The notes: generated by a model from the sequence alone, not told the origin. Numbered from the stretch's first letter, positions 28,006-37,228 are shown. The stretch: 39,743 bases of DNA from Paludibacteraceae bacterium (GCA_016283095.1 JAEEMG010000069.1:1-39743); one strand, 5' to 3'. Translations and numbers: made by a program.

Positions 28006-28059
28006 GGTAGTATATGATTGAATATAAATTATCCTTTTGTGTCTTACAAAAGTAATATA

Positions 28060-29307
28060 TTATTCAAATCTTATCGCTTCAGCAGGAGAAATATTTTTGA
28101 TAATATAGGTAGGGGCGATCAAAATCAAAGTGCTGATTGTAGCGATTCCGATATTCAATAGGATTATTGTCGACGGTACTATTTCGGCTGGTACGTGATC
28201 GACGTAGTAAGTTTCGGGATCAAGCGGAATCAGGTGGAATTGCATCTGTAGCCAGCACAATGCGATGCTGATGATGTTTCCGATCAGCATTCCTTTTCCT
28301 ACGAGGAACAACGACTGGTAGAGGAATATTTTTCTGATACTCCAGCTGTTTTCTCCCAAAGCGAAGAGTATTCCGATCATGTTTGTTCGCTCAAGGATCA
28401 GAATAAGCAGGCTCGACGCGATTGTGAATCCTGCCACACAGATCATCAGTATCAATATGATAGCCACGTTGATGTCGAGCATTTCAAGCCATGCGAAAAT
28501 TTGTGGGGATAATTCCTTGACACTCTTCAAGATGTATGGGTTTCCATCCTCGTCGAAACGATTTCCGATAGTTCGGAAAATCTTATCATAATGTTCGTCA
28601 AGGGTGTTGAAATCAGCGATCTGTATTTCGACGTGAGTGACTTTGTCTTCGCTCCAAGAGTTAAGACGTTGCAGATGACGTAGATCGGCGATCACTATTT
28701 TGTCGTCGAAGTCGGTGAATCCGGTGTTGTATAATCCTGTGATTGTCAGTGGGCGGACACGTATTTTGCCATCGAGCACGAAGTAGATGCGCATCTTGTC
28801 GCCCACAGAAAGATTCATTTTTTGAGCGAGACGCGATGATATCACAGCCTCTTTGCTTAAGCTGTCTTTGGAGATGTCGGCTATCCTTCCGTCGACGATG
28901 CTGTTCTCAAAGAAATTCCAGTTGTAATCGCTGTCCACACCTTTGAAGATGATGCCCTGCACATCCTCCTCCGTTTTGAGGATAGCTCCGTAGTTGCATA
29001 CTCTCTGGGCATGTTTGATGCCGTCGATTCTCTGAATTTTAGAAAGAAGAAGCGAGTCAACACTGATTGGTCTGCAATCAATGCTGCCTCGCTCCGATAA
29101 TCCGCAAATCTGGTAATGTGAAGAAAAACCGATAAGTTTTTCTCTGATCTCATTTTTGAAACCTGTGATGACGCACATGGCGATGATCATCACGGCTGTT
29201 CCGATTGCTGTACCCAGCACTGCGATTTTCACTGCAGTTTTCGACACACGTTTCTTGCCTTTCTGCTCATAATGAAGACGTTTGGCAATAAACAGTTCGA
29301 AATTCAT
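28060..29307 (-). CDS. LolC/LolE-type (FtsX family) ABC transporter permease
   Basis: A 415-residue inner-membrane protein with the family plan: one membrane helix near residues 25-50, a large periplasmic (MacB-type) domain, then three helices in the C-terminal half (about 275-300, 325-350, 375-400) forming the FtsX domain. The N-terminal motif FIAKRL and the ...NISPAEAIR ending are typical of LolC/E-like permeases, which release lipoproteins from the inner membrane for transport to the outer membrane. The ATPase partner is not in the window. The gene starts 25 bp after the aminotransferase stop on the same strand and probably shares its transcript. Confidence 0.85.
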   Translation of the reverse strand: MNFELFIAKRLHYEQKGKKRVSKTAVKIAVLGTAIGTAVMIIAMCVITGFKNEIREKLIGFSSHYQICGLSERGSIDCRPISVDSLLLSKIQRIDGIKHAQRVCNYGAILKTEEDVQGIIFKGVDSDYNWNFFENSIVDGRIADISKDSLSKEAVISSRLAQKMNLSVGDKMRIYFVLDGKIRVRPLTITGLYNTGFTDFDDKIVIADLRHLQRLNSWSEDKVTHVEIQIADFNTLDEHYDKIFRTIGNRFDEDGNPYILKSVKELSPQIFAWLEMLDINVAIILILMICVAGFTIASSLLILILERTNMIGILFALGENSWSIRKIFLYQSLFLVGKGMLIGNIISIALCWLQMQFHLIPLDPETYYVDHVPAEIVPSTIILLNIGIATISTLILIAPTYIIKNISPAEAIRFE

Positions 29308-29332
29308 ATCGGGTACCGTCTATTAAATCGTA

Positions 29333-30532
29333 TTAAATAGTGCGTCCTGGATAAACCTCCAACGCCTTCTTCAATACGAACAATGCTTTAGTCAAGTCCT
29401 CTTTCTGAAGCACGTAAGCCACACGCACCTCATCCTTGCCAAGTTCAGTGGATGTGTAGAAACCGCTGGCAGGAGCCATCATCACTGTCTGACCCTCATA
29501 CTCGAACTCCTCAAGAAGCCAAGCACAGAACTTGTCAGCGTCGTCGATTGGCAGACGGGCAACAGTGTAGAATGCACCCATTGGGATAGGGGAGTAGACA
29601 CCTGGGATACGGTTCAAACCGTCGATCAAGAACTTGCGTCGCTCCACATATTCATTATACATCTCAAGCATATAATCCTGAGGTGTGTCGAAAGAAGCCT
29701 CGGCTACGATCTGGCCAATCAAAGGTGGAGAAAGACGAGCCTGACAGAATTTCATCACGTTCTTCTTTACCTCCTCATTCTTTGTCACCAAAGCTCCGAT
29801 ACGGATTCCACATTCGCTGTATCTCTTTGAAACAGAGTCGAAAAGAACAACATTGTTTTCGATACCGTCAAGATGGAACGCAGAAATATAAGGGGCACCT
29901 GTATAGCAGAATTCGCGGTAAACCTCATCAGAGAACAAGTACAAATCGTACTTCTTCACCAAGTCGCGAATCTGGTTAAGCTCATTTCTTGTGTAAAGAT
30001 AACCTGTTGGGTTGTTAGGGTTGCAGATCAAAATACCCTTTGTGCGTGGAGTGATCAACTCCTCAAACTTCTCAATCGGAGGCAATGCGAAACCTTCCTC
30101 TATAGTAGAGACAACTGGTTTTACCACAGCTCCACAAGCGATGGCGAACGCAGTGTAGTTGGCGTATGCAGGTTCAGGCACGATAATTTCGTCTCCTGGA
30201 TCCAAACAAGCCATGAAAGCGAAGTTTACAGCCTCGGATCCACCACAAGTGACGATGATATCCTTTTCAGTGACATCAATCTTGAAACGGTGGTAGTACT
30301 CCTTTAGCTTTAGACGCAAACTTTTATAGCCGTCAGATGGAGAATACTCCAAAATCTTTCTGTCGATGTGTTTAAGTGCATCAAGCGCGACTTGTGGTGT
30401 ACGCAAATCTGGTTGACCAATATTCAAATGGTACACTTTAACACCACGCTCCTTGGCACGGTCAGCCAATGGCACGAGTTTTCTGATAGGCGACTGAGGC
30501 ATCTGCTGTCCTCTTATTGATGTCTGCGGCAT
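29333..30532 (-). CDS. Class I/II PLP-dependent aminotransferase (aspartate aminotransferase-like)
   Basis: A 399-residue cytoplasmic enzyme of fold type I. The PLP lysine is Lys236 in SVSKRYSECGIR. Other marks are NPNNPTG at 171-177, SDEVYREF at 201-208 and a C-terminal VRVAYVL with the substrate-binding Arg. It resembles bacterial aspartate or broad-range aminotransferases of subgroup I; the exact amino acid cannot be told from the sequence. The lolC/E-like gene follows closely. The promoter on the minus strand (30634-30666) is near consensus. Confidence 0.85.
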   Translation of the reverse strand: MPQTSIRGQQMPQSPIRKLVPLADRAKERGVKVYHLNIGQPDLRTPQVALDALKHIDRKILEYSPSDGYKSLRLKLKEYYHRFKIDVTEKDIIVTCGGSEAVNFAFMACLDPGDEIIVPEPAYANYTAFAIACGAVVKPVVSTIEEGFALPPIEKFEELITPRTKGILICNPNNPTGYLYTRNELNQIRDLVKKYDLYLFSDEVYREFCYTGAPYISAFHLDGIENNVVLFDSVSKRYSECGIRIGALVTKNEEVKKNVMKFCQARLSPPLIGQIVAEASFDTPQDYMLEMYNEYVERRKFLIDGLNRIPGVYSPIPMGAFYTVARLPIDDADKFCAWLLEEFEYEGQTVMMAPASGFYTSTELGKDEVRVAYVLQKEDLTKALFVLKKALEVYPGRTI

Positions 30533-30633
30533 TTCTTAATTATAATTTGTTCAATTTCAGTGTAAAACTGAAAGTATCGTCTCAATTTTTAGTGAAATCA
30601 CGCTCTTTATGCGTGTAATTACACAATCTTGTG

Positions 30634-30666
30634 CAAAAATAATCTTTTTTTGTCACAAAATGCAAA
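30634..30666 (-). promoter_or_regulatory. Promoter of the aminotransferase operon
   Basis: The minus strand reads TTTG (30663-30666), a 21-nt gap and TATTTTTG (30634-30641). A second -7-like match overlaps at 30663-30670. Confidence 0.5.
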
Positions 30667-30672
30667 AATATG

Positions 30673-31125
30673 TCAACCTAATTTGAAGACGATACGTAAT
30701 TTTCCGTCTGCGTAGCTGTGGCTTGTGATGCGGAACTCTCCTATTTCAGATGTGTTCTGCACATGGGCACCGACGCAAAGACACACGTCGTAGTCGCCGA
30801 TGTATACAAGACGGAATTTGTCAGCACCGTCTGGTAGGGAAGCCCGGCTCACATTGTCGGGAATCTGATCTTCAGTAACGTACTCATACCTCACGTCGAC
30901 ATGGGAATTGATGACCTCATTGACGCGACGGGTGATCTCATCCACCTCATCCTGAGTCAGATCGTGGTCTATCATATAATGGCATTTGCTCTTCTTACGC
31001 TCGATATGATTCTCCACCGAACGTGGACAACCATAGATATTAACCATTGTGCGGTTAAGAATATGTTCAGCCGAATGCATCGGCGGATATTCCTGTTTGT
31101 TATGCTCAAATACTGGTTCTTCCAT
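30673..31125 (-). CDS. AlaX-like trans-editing (tRNA-Ala deacylase type) protein
   Basis: A 150-residue stand-alone editing domain related to the second additional domain of alanyl- and threonyl-tRNA synthetases. The zinc ligands are complete: His17 and His21 (HSAEH), Cys117 and His121 (CVGAH), followed by QNTSEIG. Such proteins hydrolyse mischarged tRNA, usually Ser- or Gly-tRNA-Ala. It lacks the N-terminal domain of AlaX-M forms, so it is close to AlaX-S. The longer reading to 31146 begins with a TTG inside a TATCTTTG -7 element (31144-31151, minus strand), so the ATG at 31125 is preferred. Confidence 0.8.
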   Translation of the reverse strand: MEEPVFEHNKQEYPPMHSAEHILNRTMVNIYGCPRSVENHIERKKSKCHYMIDHDLTQDEVDEITRRVNEVINSHVDVRYEYVTEDQIPDNVSRASLPDGADKFRLVYIGDYDVCLCVGAHVQNTSEIGEFRITSHSYADGKLRIVFKLG

Positions 31126-31143
31126 ACTGCTAATTTTATGATG

Positions 31144-31151
31144 CAAAGATA
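31144..31151 (-). promoter_or_regulatory. -7 element of the AlaX-like gene
   Basis: The minus strand reads TATCTTTG, with an ATTG (31172-31175) 20 nt further upstream in place of TTTG. Transcription would start about 12 nt before the chosen ATG. Confidence 0.45.
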
Positions 31152-31330
31152 AGGATTGGCAGAGAAAGAAGCAATTTATGGGATGGGGAAGACTGCAATA
31201 AACAAGTGTGTTTTATCCATTTGAAAAAGATGAGAAATTATCAAAACTCGATTTGCAAAAAGCCTGATTTCAGTAAAATAATTTGGAAAGGTATGAATAG
31301 CATTAATTTTTATCAGACTAGCAGAAATAA

Positions 31331-31363
31331 ATAGTCCTTCTCGCTTTTAGCAAGAAGGACTAT
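31331..31363 (-). terminator. Terminator after fibre gene 4
   Basis: ATAGTCCTTCT pairs with AGAAGGACTAT (with an inner GC pair), about 55 bp after the stop of the 249-residue fibre gene. Its sequence differs from the other cassette terminators. Confidence 0.65.
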
Positions 31364-31418
31364 ATTTTGTGATATATTCTGATATCAGTTTTGTTAGAGA
31401 TGTAATGTTATAACAAGC

Positions 31419-32168
31419 TTACTTCTCTAAAGATTCGAATTTAGCCTTTAATTCAGCGTTTTCTTTCTCCAGACGAATCAGGTGTAGAGTCAATTCCTCA
31501 ACCTTTTCCAAAAGCAGGTTGCTCATTTGGGATAGACTGACTCCATTCTGCTCTATTTCTGTCGCAGAAGGGACTCCAGGAAGGTGTTTGTTTTCCTTGA
31601 CGAATGCTTCCACCTCGCTCAATGATTTCAAGTCGTAATTCTCGTCAAACACGTAGTCCGCTACATTGTTGATGTTGAAGTTGACGTCTTTTGTGTTTAA
31701 TGAAATTACATTTATCTCATTCTTACATGTGATTTTGCCGTTGACAACCATGTCCCCCTTGTCAAAAAGATATTCTTTTGCTTCAAAACTGATTGGGTAA
31801 TATTTTGCGTCAGGCCCGGCGGTATAGCTGCTTGTTGAAAATTTGAATTCATTTTCGTCGCCGATGCCAATGTTGAGCTGTGGAGAACAACAATGCATAG
31901 CTGACTGAGCCTGAAGATGTAATGAAGTGCCTCCAATTGCGCCATTGCCGTAAACGTAGAACATTGTGTTATATGAAGGAAACTCATTATTTACTGCCGA
32001 GATAAAATATTGTCTTTTTTGGTTAAGTGTTAGGTATGATGTCCCTTTTACATTTAATGTTTGCGTAGTGGCTTCGCCTTCAACCTCTAATGATTCAAAA
32101 GTCTCAGCGTTTGCTATAGCTGAAAACGATATGATTCCAACAATAAATGGTAAGAATTTTAGTCTCAT
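31419..32168 (-). CDS. Fibre-like secreted protein 4 (tail-fibre-type C-terminus)
   Basis: A 249-residue protein with a signal peptide (cleaved near ANA-E, residue 21), then a short ETFESLEV start, one globular head-type module (YNTMF...FKFSTSSY...YYPISFEAKEYLFDKGDMVVNG), and a conserved C-terminal block: ADYVF, LKSLSEVE, ENKHLPGVPSA and GVSLSQM, ending in a coiled coil. This C-terminal block is common in Bacteroidetes proteins annotated as tail-fibre or S74-like; the intramolecular-chaperone protease itself is not evident. It probably forms a surface or periplasmic trimer. It lacks a sorting domain. Only about 40 bp separate its start from the terminator of the gene upstream, and the upstream block seen before its paralogues is absent. 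Confidence 0.75.
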   Translation of the reverse strand: MRLKFLPFIVGIISFSAIANAETFESLEVEGEATTQTLNVKGTSYLTLNQKRQYFISAVNNEFPSYNTMFYVYGNGAIGGTSLHLQAQSAMHCCSPQLNIGIGDENEFKFSTSSYTAGPDAKYYPISFEAKEYLFDKGDMVVNGKITCKNEINVISLNTKDVNFNINNVADYVFDENYDLKSLSEVEAFVKENKHLPGVPSATEIEQNGVSLSQMSNLLLEKVEELTLHLIRLEKENAELKAKFESLEK

Positions 32169-32209
32169 TTCTCTATTGATTTAATAAAATAATTAAACAT
32201 AAGCTCCTA

Positions 32210-32250
32210 TATAAAAGTCGCTTGCAGAAAATACTCTGCAAGCGATATTT
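32210..32250 (-). terminator. Terminator of the C25-like gene (cassette hairpin family)
   Basis: An 11-bp perfect stem (32218-32228 with 32235-32245), then T-rich sequence on the minus strand. The GCTTGC...GCAAGC core is shared with the hairpins at 37333 and 38481. Confidence 0.8.
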
Positions 32251-32269
32251 TTATTTATACCGAGTATGA

Positions 32270-35080
32270 TTATTTTAGCACAACCTTCTCTGTATAAGAT
32301 TCATTTCCTGTCACAACATTAACCAAATAGACGCCTTTGTTGTATGAAGACATATCAACAGTCACATTTCCTGATGCTGTCTGAGAGAAGATGATATTTC
32401 CTAGTATGTCTGAGACATTGACATTGGCTTTGATGTTACCCAAGACAACAATGATGTTTCTGTCTTTAACGTATACATTCATGTCTGTTTCTCGACTGTT
32501 GAAGTTGGTTGGTTCAACCTCTTCTATTGCTACGTTGTTGAAACCATATATTTTGCTATACGCTGGCTTTTCTGCGTCATTATAAGAGCTGTTTGGAGCT
32601 TCTGCCGCATAGACACATATAGGTATCTTAACGTCTTCAATACTAGCCGTGAATTTTTTGTCGGCCTCGTAGAGTTTAACAGAGAATCCTTTTCTAAATG
32701 TGATTGATTTAGCCGCATGATAGTTTACATTCACGTCTTCGATCAATACATTTCCAACTTCTTTATCTACAGTGACGGAATCTCCGGCTTCAATAGCATT
32801 GGCTTTTACATCCTCGTCCGCGGTGTAAGTCTTGTTTTGGATAAAGATTATTGAATCCAAACTGTTGGCATACTGACTTTCTGAATCATAAATATATGGA
32901 ACATAGTTGTGTTTGTAAACTGTCACAGCATATTTGAAGTTTATGCCATCGAATGTCGCTTCTGAAACATTATCATACGACTGTACGTAAGTTTCTCCTG
33001 CGTCTTCAGTGCTGCTTAGAGATATACGGCAACCATTGACTGGAGTTGTGACTTTTACAGTTGTACCGCTTTTTTCTATAGTGGCATTCAAACATGCTGG
33101 TGTCTCTGTACGTAGTTCCATACTTGGGTCTCCAAAGTAGTGGAAAATATGGTTTGTGTATTCTGTTTCTGATTGGATGTCTCCATATATCTGAGGCATC
33201 ATCAGCAAACCTTTGTTCATCACATGTCCCATATTGTAGACGGGATCCTGATCTGAAGGATTGTTTGTGTTTCCGTTAGCCCATGTCGTTGAGACACCTG
33301 GGTTAGGGTACATCGCGTCAAACATTCCGATTGTTAATCCATCGTTCGCTCCTGAATGACCGACTGCTGTGGCACCAATGGCTCCGACGGCACCGCCATT
33401 GCTTTGGCGAAGGAAAGCCTCGCAGAAACAATCCTTTTGGAATCCTCCTGTCAAGCTGTTGATGCTGAACACAACTGGAGTCTTCTCTCCATTTGTCAAT
33501 GCATTGACATTTGTTGTGTCGAAACTAGGATCTCCCCATCCAGTGTATGCACCGTTTCCTCTGTGTAATACATAGGATGCTCCTTCATTGATGAATTTAG
33601 TCAGATCAGCTGCGGAACCCTGCCATACCGGACCATATCCTTCCAAATCTGATGGCAATTTTGCCCCGTTGGAATATCTGCTGGAATTGCTATAGTTGTG
33701 TGGCTCGTAACTTGAAGAAAATCCGTATGATGCCCAATCCACAGCTGAGTAAACTCGGTTCACATCCTTGCCCCATCTTGTCAGATAATCGCGGATTTCC
33801 TCACTTGTTAATACGAAGCGACGATCCTCTTTTCCATCATCTGGAAGCATGTGTCCATTCTTAAATATATAATCTTGGAAATATGCGCTGTGTAGTCCAG
33901 TGTAGTAAAAGTCTTCGTCTAATACTGGATTCTGCTCATACTTGATAATCTTGTCAAAAACAGTATTCGCCTCCTCCAAACTGCGTACTGAAATACGGCC
34001 TCTTGCCATATCCGCTGTGTAGTCGTCATCTCCGTCCATACAAGCATATTTCAAATCGGATGCCCATGGTCCAAATGACGCTTGATCGTTACGGTCTTTA
34101 TGATTTGTCATAAACGACGGTACGTCTTCGATATCTCCAACAATCAGCAGATATTCTGGCTTTTCATTATTTTTGTATGCGTCCTTTATGGCTTCTCTTA
34201 CTTCATTTGCGGATTTCCCTTCCGCAGAAATGATTTTGCACTTGTATCCTAATTTTGTCTTCCAACTTTTGAATTCATCCACTGCAGACTTGAATTTGTC
34301 TGTTGTGACAATCAGATAGTCTGCATTCTCCTTGGAAACAGACGCGTCTCCAGATCTTAAAGAAGATGATTTTGTTGTGGCTGTAGACGGTACATAATCG
34401 GCCACTACACCTCTCAGCAATGATGGCATCATCTTGTAGTTGAGAGGTAGGTTTTCATCTCCTGCTGTAGCTGACTCAGAAAGGAAATCTTTTTTATTCC
34501 ATGAGACACGGTAAGTGATTTCTGTACAGCATTTTATCGTCTTCGCAACTGGATTATACTGGATCGGACAAAGTCTGACAGATGCAAACGGATAAGATCG
34601 ATATGACTGGACACTTAATATCTTTGCGTTGCTTTCAGGAAAATATGCGTCCTTATTGTACACATCTGAATATGCCAACTCGTTAGAATCTACTGTCGCT
34701 GATTGATATCCGGATCCCTTAGAAGGTGCGATGTTGAATGTCTTGTATTCCTTGGTTGTCTGATTGATGACTTCAACCTTCAGATTCGACGATGCAACAC
34801 TCAACAAATCAGTGATACTAGGTAGTTCTGGAAATCCTTTTTCACCCAGTACTGGCACATTATTTATATGTATAGAATGGAAATCTTGATTGGCGACAGT
34901 CGCTTTGTCAACTGAAAATCCACCAAATCGATAGGTGACCTCTATATAGTTGGCTCCTTGTTTCACTTCTCGATCCACCTGAAACTCTCCATTCTCCACC
35001 ACACCATCAGTGTAGGAGTAGTTAGTGGCATGCACAGAAGCGGCAAAACATAAAAATATACTTAATAATGAATGTTTCAT
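32270..35080 (-). CDS. Gingipain-family (C25) protein with lost catalytic residues and T9SS type A sorting domain
   Basis: A 936-residue protein with a signal peptide (about residues 1-18), a gingipain-type propeptide (about 20-240), a caspase-like C25 domain (about 250-680; strands YLIVTT and EYLLIVGDIEDVP, and MARGRISV), an Ig-like domain and a type A sorting domain (final SYTEKVVLK). In active members the catalytic His lies in a GHG motif and the Cys in an NC-x-TG context. Here the equivalent positions read Gly-Asn509-Gly and Asn-Ser542-Leu-Thr-Gly, with codons AAC and AGC one base from His and Cys. The fold-supporting segments GWGDPSF and EAFLR are kept. It is therefore probably a surface-attached pseudoprotease, perhaps binding rather than cutting; His506 nearby could in principle compensate. 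The start lies 17 bp after the stop of the repeat-containing fibre gene, so the two form an operon. Confidence 0.85.
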   Translation of the reverse strand: MKHSLLSIFLCFAASVHATNYSYTDGVVENGEFQVDREVKQGANYIEVTYRFGGFSVDKATVANQDFHSIHINNVPVLGEKGFPELPSITDLLSVASSNLKVEVINQTTKEYKTFNIAPSKGSGYQSATVDSNELAYSDVYNKDAYFPESNAKILSVQSYRSYPFASVRLCPIQYNPVAKTIKCCTEITYRVSWNKKDFLSESATAGDENLPLNYKMMPSLLRGVVADYVPSTATTKSSSLRSGDASVSKENADYLIVTTDKFKSAVDEFKSWKTKLGYKCKIISAEGKSANEVREAIKDAYKNNEKPEYLLIVGDIEDVPSFMTNHKDRNDQASFGPWASDLKYACMDGDDDYTADMARGRISVRSLEEANTVFDKIIKYEQNPVLDEDFYYTGLHSAYFQDYIFKNGHMLPDDGKEDRRFVLTSEEIRDYLTRWGKDVNRVYSAVDWASYGFSSSYEPHNYSNSSRYSNGAKLPSDLEGYGPVWQGSAADLTKFINEGASYVLHRGNGAYTGWGDPSFDTTNVNALTNGEKTPVVFSINSLTGGFQKDCFCEAFLRQSNGGAVGAIGATAVGHSGANDGLTIGMFDAMYPNPGVSTTWANGNTNNPSDQDPVYNMGHVMNKGLLMMPQIYGDIQSETEYTNHIFHYFGDPSMELRTETPACLNATIEKSGTTVKVTTPVNGCRISLSSTEDAGETYVQSYDNVSEATFDGINFKYAVTVYKHNYVPYIYDSESQYANSLDSIIFIQNKTYTADEDVKANAIEAGDSVTVDKEVGNVLIEDVNVNYHAAKSITFRKGFSVKLYEADKKFTASIEDVKIPICVYAAEAPNSSYNDAEKPAYSKIYGFNNVAIEEVEPTNFNSRETDMNVYVKDRNIIVVLGNIKANVNVSDILGNIIFSQTASGNVTVDMSSYNKGVYLVNVVTGNESYTEKVVLK

Positions 35081-35097
35081 CTTAAAGACTGTTTATT

Positions 35098-35813
35098 TTA
35101 TTTCTCTAATGCTTCAAATTTAGCTTTCAATTCTGCGTTTTCTTTCTCCAAACGGATCAAGTGTAGAGTCAACTCCTCAACCTTCTCCAAAAGCATATTG
35201 CTCATTTTTGCCAAACTGACTCCATTTTCTTCCATTTCTGCTGCTGAAGGAATTCCTGGAAGGTGTTTGTTTTCTTTCACAAAAGACTCTACCTCGCTTA
35301 ACGACTTCAAATTATAGTTCTCGTCGAACACGTAGTCTGCTACATTTTTCATGTTGACGTTGACGTCATCTGCGTTCAACGACAATACATTCAATTCATT
35401 TCTACAAGTGAGTTTGCCGTTGACAACCATGTCTCCACTGTCGAAAGTGTAACCTCCTGCTTTAAAGACAATTGGATAGAATCTTTTTTGTTCTCCTCCG
35501 TATGATTCTGTGTCAATAAGCCAGGCCTCGTCTGTCTTGTTATAACCACAATGGAATTTTGCAGAATAGCCGTTGTCTAAAGGAGATGCACTTAATCCTA
35601 AAGACACTGCTCCTACATGTCCATCGTATGATACCTTGAACATGTTGTTGTAGGCAGGAGTAAGGACATCATGGCAATCGATGAAATTTCCGTATACCCT
35701 TTCCTTTGCTCCTGATTTGTCGACTTGTATAGTAGGAATGTTGATTTTCAATGTGCTAAGATTTGTCTCACCCCATACTTTTACATCTTCGCTAAAAGTA
35801 GCTCCATTTTTTA
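35098..35813 (-). repeat. Direct repeat, copy A (3' end of fibre gene 1)
   Basis: This 716-bp segment, from the stop codon to the first repeat unit, aligns without length change with 38835-39550. Long stretches are identical, for example around the FSEDVKVWGETNLSTLK coding part. Confidence 0.85.
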
Positions 35814-37101
35814 CTTGTAGTGTAGAGTCTAGAACTGTCACACCATTAACTTGTAGCGTAGAGTCTAGAACTGTCACACCATTAACCTGTAGTGTAGAGT
35901 CTAGAACTGTTTCGCCCTTAAGCTGTAGTGTAGAGTCTAGAACTGTCTTGCCCTTAACCTGTAGTGTAGAGCCGAGAACTGTCACACCATTAACCTGTAG
36001 CGTAGAGTCTAGAACTGTCACACCATTAACCTGTAGCGTAGAGTCTAGAACTGTCACACCCTTAAGCTGTAGTGTAGAGTCTAGAACTGTCTTGCCCTTA
36101 ACTTGTAGTGTAGAGCCGAGAACTGTCACACCCTTAACTTGTAGTGTAGAGTCTAGAACTGTCACGCCCTTAGCTTGTAGTGTAGAGTTGAGTACTGTCT
36201 TGCCCTTAACCTGTAGCATAGAGTCTAGAACTGTCTTGCCCTTAACCTGTAGCATAGAGTCGAGAACTGTTTCTTTCTGAACTTCCAAACCGCCTCCATT
36301 GAAAGTGAATTTATTGGCATCAAACGAAATAGGATAATTATGGTTATAGCCAGAAGTGGAAAATTTAAATCCATCCTCGTCTTTGTTGTAAGTACAGTGA
36401 AGTTTGCCATTGTATTGAGCTCCTACATTTCTTTCTGTCACCACCCAGTCTTGACATTCGAGCCCTCCTTTGTTAGTGACTGCGAATATACCGTTGCTTG
36501 TAGGTAGGTTTAGATCTGAAGCATAAATAATATATGGTGGATTCTCTCCTTGGGGAATAGATATGTCCATAAGTCTCGCATTTCCAGATACAACACCACC
36601 TCCGATAGCAACACCACCTTTTAATGTCGTAGCTCCATTTACAACCATGTCTCCCTTGTCGAAAGTGAATTCATTAGCTGAGAAACGCATTGGGTAATAT
36701 TTCTCGGGTAGAGTCCCCGGATAACTGCTTGTTGAAAAACTAAACAAAGTCTCATTTTTATCAAAACCAATACCGAGTGCTGGTGAATAGGTATGGTCTG
36801 CAGACGATTCTTTGATGCATAATCCAGTGCCGGCTATAGAACCAGAACTAGTTACTGCGAACATTGTGTTGTATACTGCTATGTTGTTGTTTCTACATTC
36901 GATAAAATTAGAATAATTTTCCGCTGCTCTAGGAAGGTTGATTTTTAATCCACCACTTCTATTATTAAGTTCCATATTACCATAAATATAGGTATCGTTT
37001 GCACTAAGACTTTCGGTTATCACTTCATCGAAAGTCTCAGCGTTTGTGGCAGATGATACGACCATCATTCCGAATACAAAAGGTAAAAATCGTAAGTTCA
37101 T
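35098..37101 (-). CDS. Large fibre-like secreted protein 1 with 12-residue repeat shaft
   Basis: A 667-residue paralogue of the other fibre proteins. The order is: signal peptide (MNLRFLPFVFG..., cleaved near TNA-E), a first head-type module, a second such module, about 13 copies of a 12-residue repeat (consensus VLDSTLQVKGVT), a third head-type module, then the conserved C-terminal block (ADYVFDENY, ENKHLPGIPSA, GVSLAKM) and a coiled coil. Regular Leu/Val spacing in the repeat suggests a beta-helical trimeric shaft like those of phage fibres. A longer reading to 37125 is possible, but the ATG at 37101 matches the N-termini of the paralogues. A -7 element (TACATTTG, minus strand, 37221-37228) lies upstream. 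The C25-like gene follows after 17 bp. Confidence 0.8.
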   Translation of the reverse strand: MNLRFLPFVFGMMVVSSATNAETFDEVITESLSANDTYIYGNMELNNRSGGLKINLPRAAENYSNFIECRNNNIAVYNTMFAVTSSGSIAGTGLCIKESSADHTYSPALGIGFDKNETLFSFSTSSYPGTLPEKYYPMRFSANEFTFDKGDMVVNGATTLKGGVAIGGGVVSGNARLMDISIPQGENPPYIIYASDLNLPTSNGIFAVTNKGGLECQDWVVTERNVGAQYNGKLHCTYNKDEDGFKFSTSGYNHNYPISFDANKFTFNGGGLEVQKETVLDSMLQVKGKTVLDSMLQVKGKTVLNSTLQAKGVTVLDSTLQVKGVTVLGSTLQVKGKTVLDSTLQLKGVTVLDSTLQVNGVTVLDSTLQVNGVTVLGSTLQVKGKTVLDSTLQLKGETVLDSTLQVNGVTVLDSTLQVNGVTVLDSTLQVKNGATFSEDVKVWGETNLSTLKINIPTIQVDKSGAKERVYGNFIDCHDVLTPAYNNMFKVSYDGHVGAVSLGLSASPLDNGYSAKFHCGYNKTDEAWLIDTESYGGEQKRFYPIVFKAGGYTFDSGDMVVNGKLTCRNELNVLSLNADDVNVNMKNVADYVFDENYNLKSLSEVESFVKENKHLPGIPSAAEMEENGVSLAKMSNMLLEKVEELTLHLIRLEKENAELKAKFEALEK
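35813..36272 (-). repeat. 36-bp in-frame tandem repeat array (about 13 units)
   Basis: The unit ends align every 36 bp, each encoding V-L-(D/G/N)-S-(T/M)-L-Q-(V/L/A)-(K/N)-G-(V/K/E)-T. Units 5-8 and 9-12 repeat the same order of variants, giving a 144-bp higher-order period. There are no spacers. Confidence 0.9.
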
Positions 37102-37220
37102 TTTTAAAATTTTATAATTCAACAATAAGCTTTATGACAAACAGAGATAAATATCTTCGTTATGTACGTTAAACTTGACATATTTTAAGATACGAGTATG
37201 TCTTCTCATAAAAATTAGTG

Positions 37221-37228
37221 CAAATGTA
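37221..37228 (-). promoter_or_regulatory. -7 element of fibre gene 1
   Basis: The minus strand reads TACATTTG, with GTTG 21 nt upstream in place of TTTG. The element and about 100 bp upstream of it are conserved before fibre gene 2 (38360-38475). Confidence 0.5.

Noticed and set aside
35813-36272. Regular 36-bp repeats that could suggest a CRISPR array
   Set aside because: The units are contiguous without unique spacers, stay in frame within a long coding sequence, and encode a protein repeat; no cas genes are nearby.
35681-36280. Plus-strand open frame of 199 codons rich in Ser, Thr, Pro and Cys
   Set aside because: It is the opposite-strand reading of the 36-bp repeat array, kept open only because the unit is a multiple of three.
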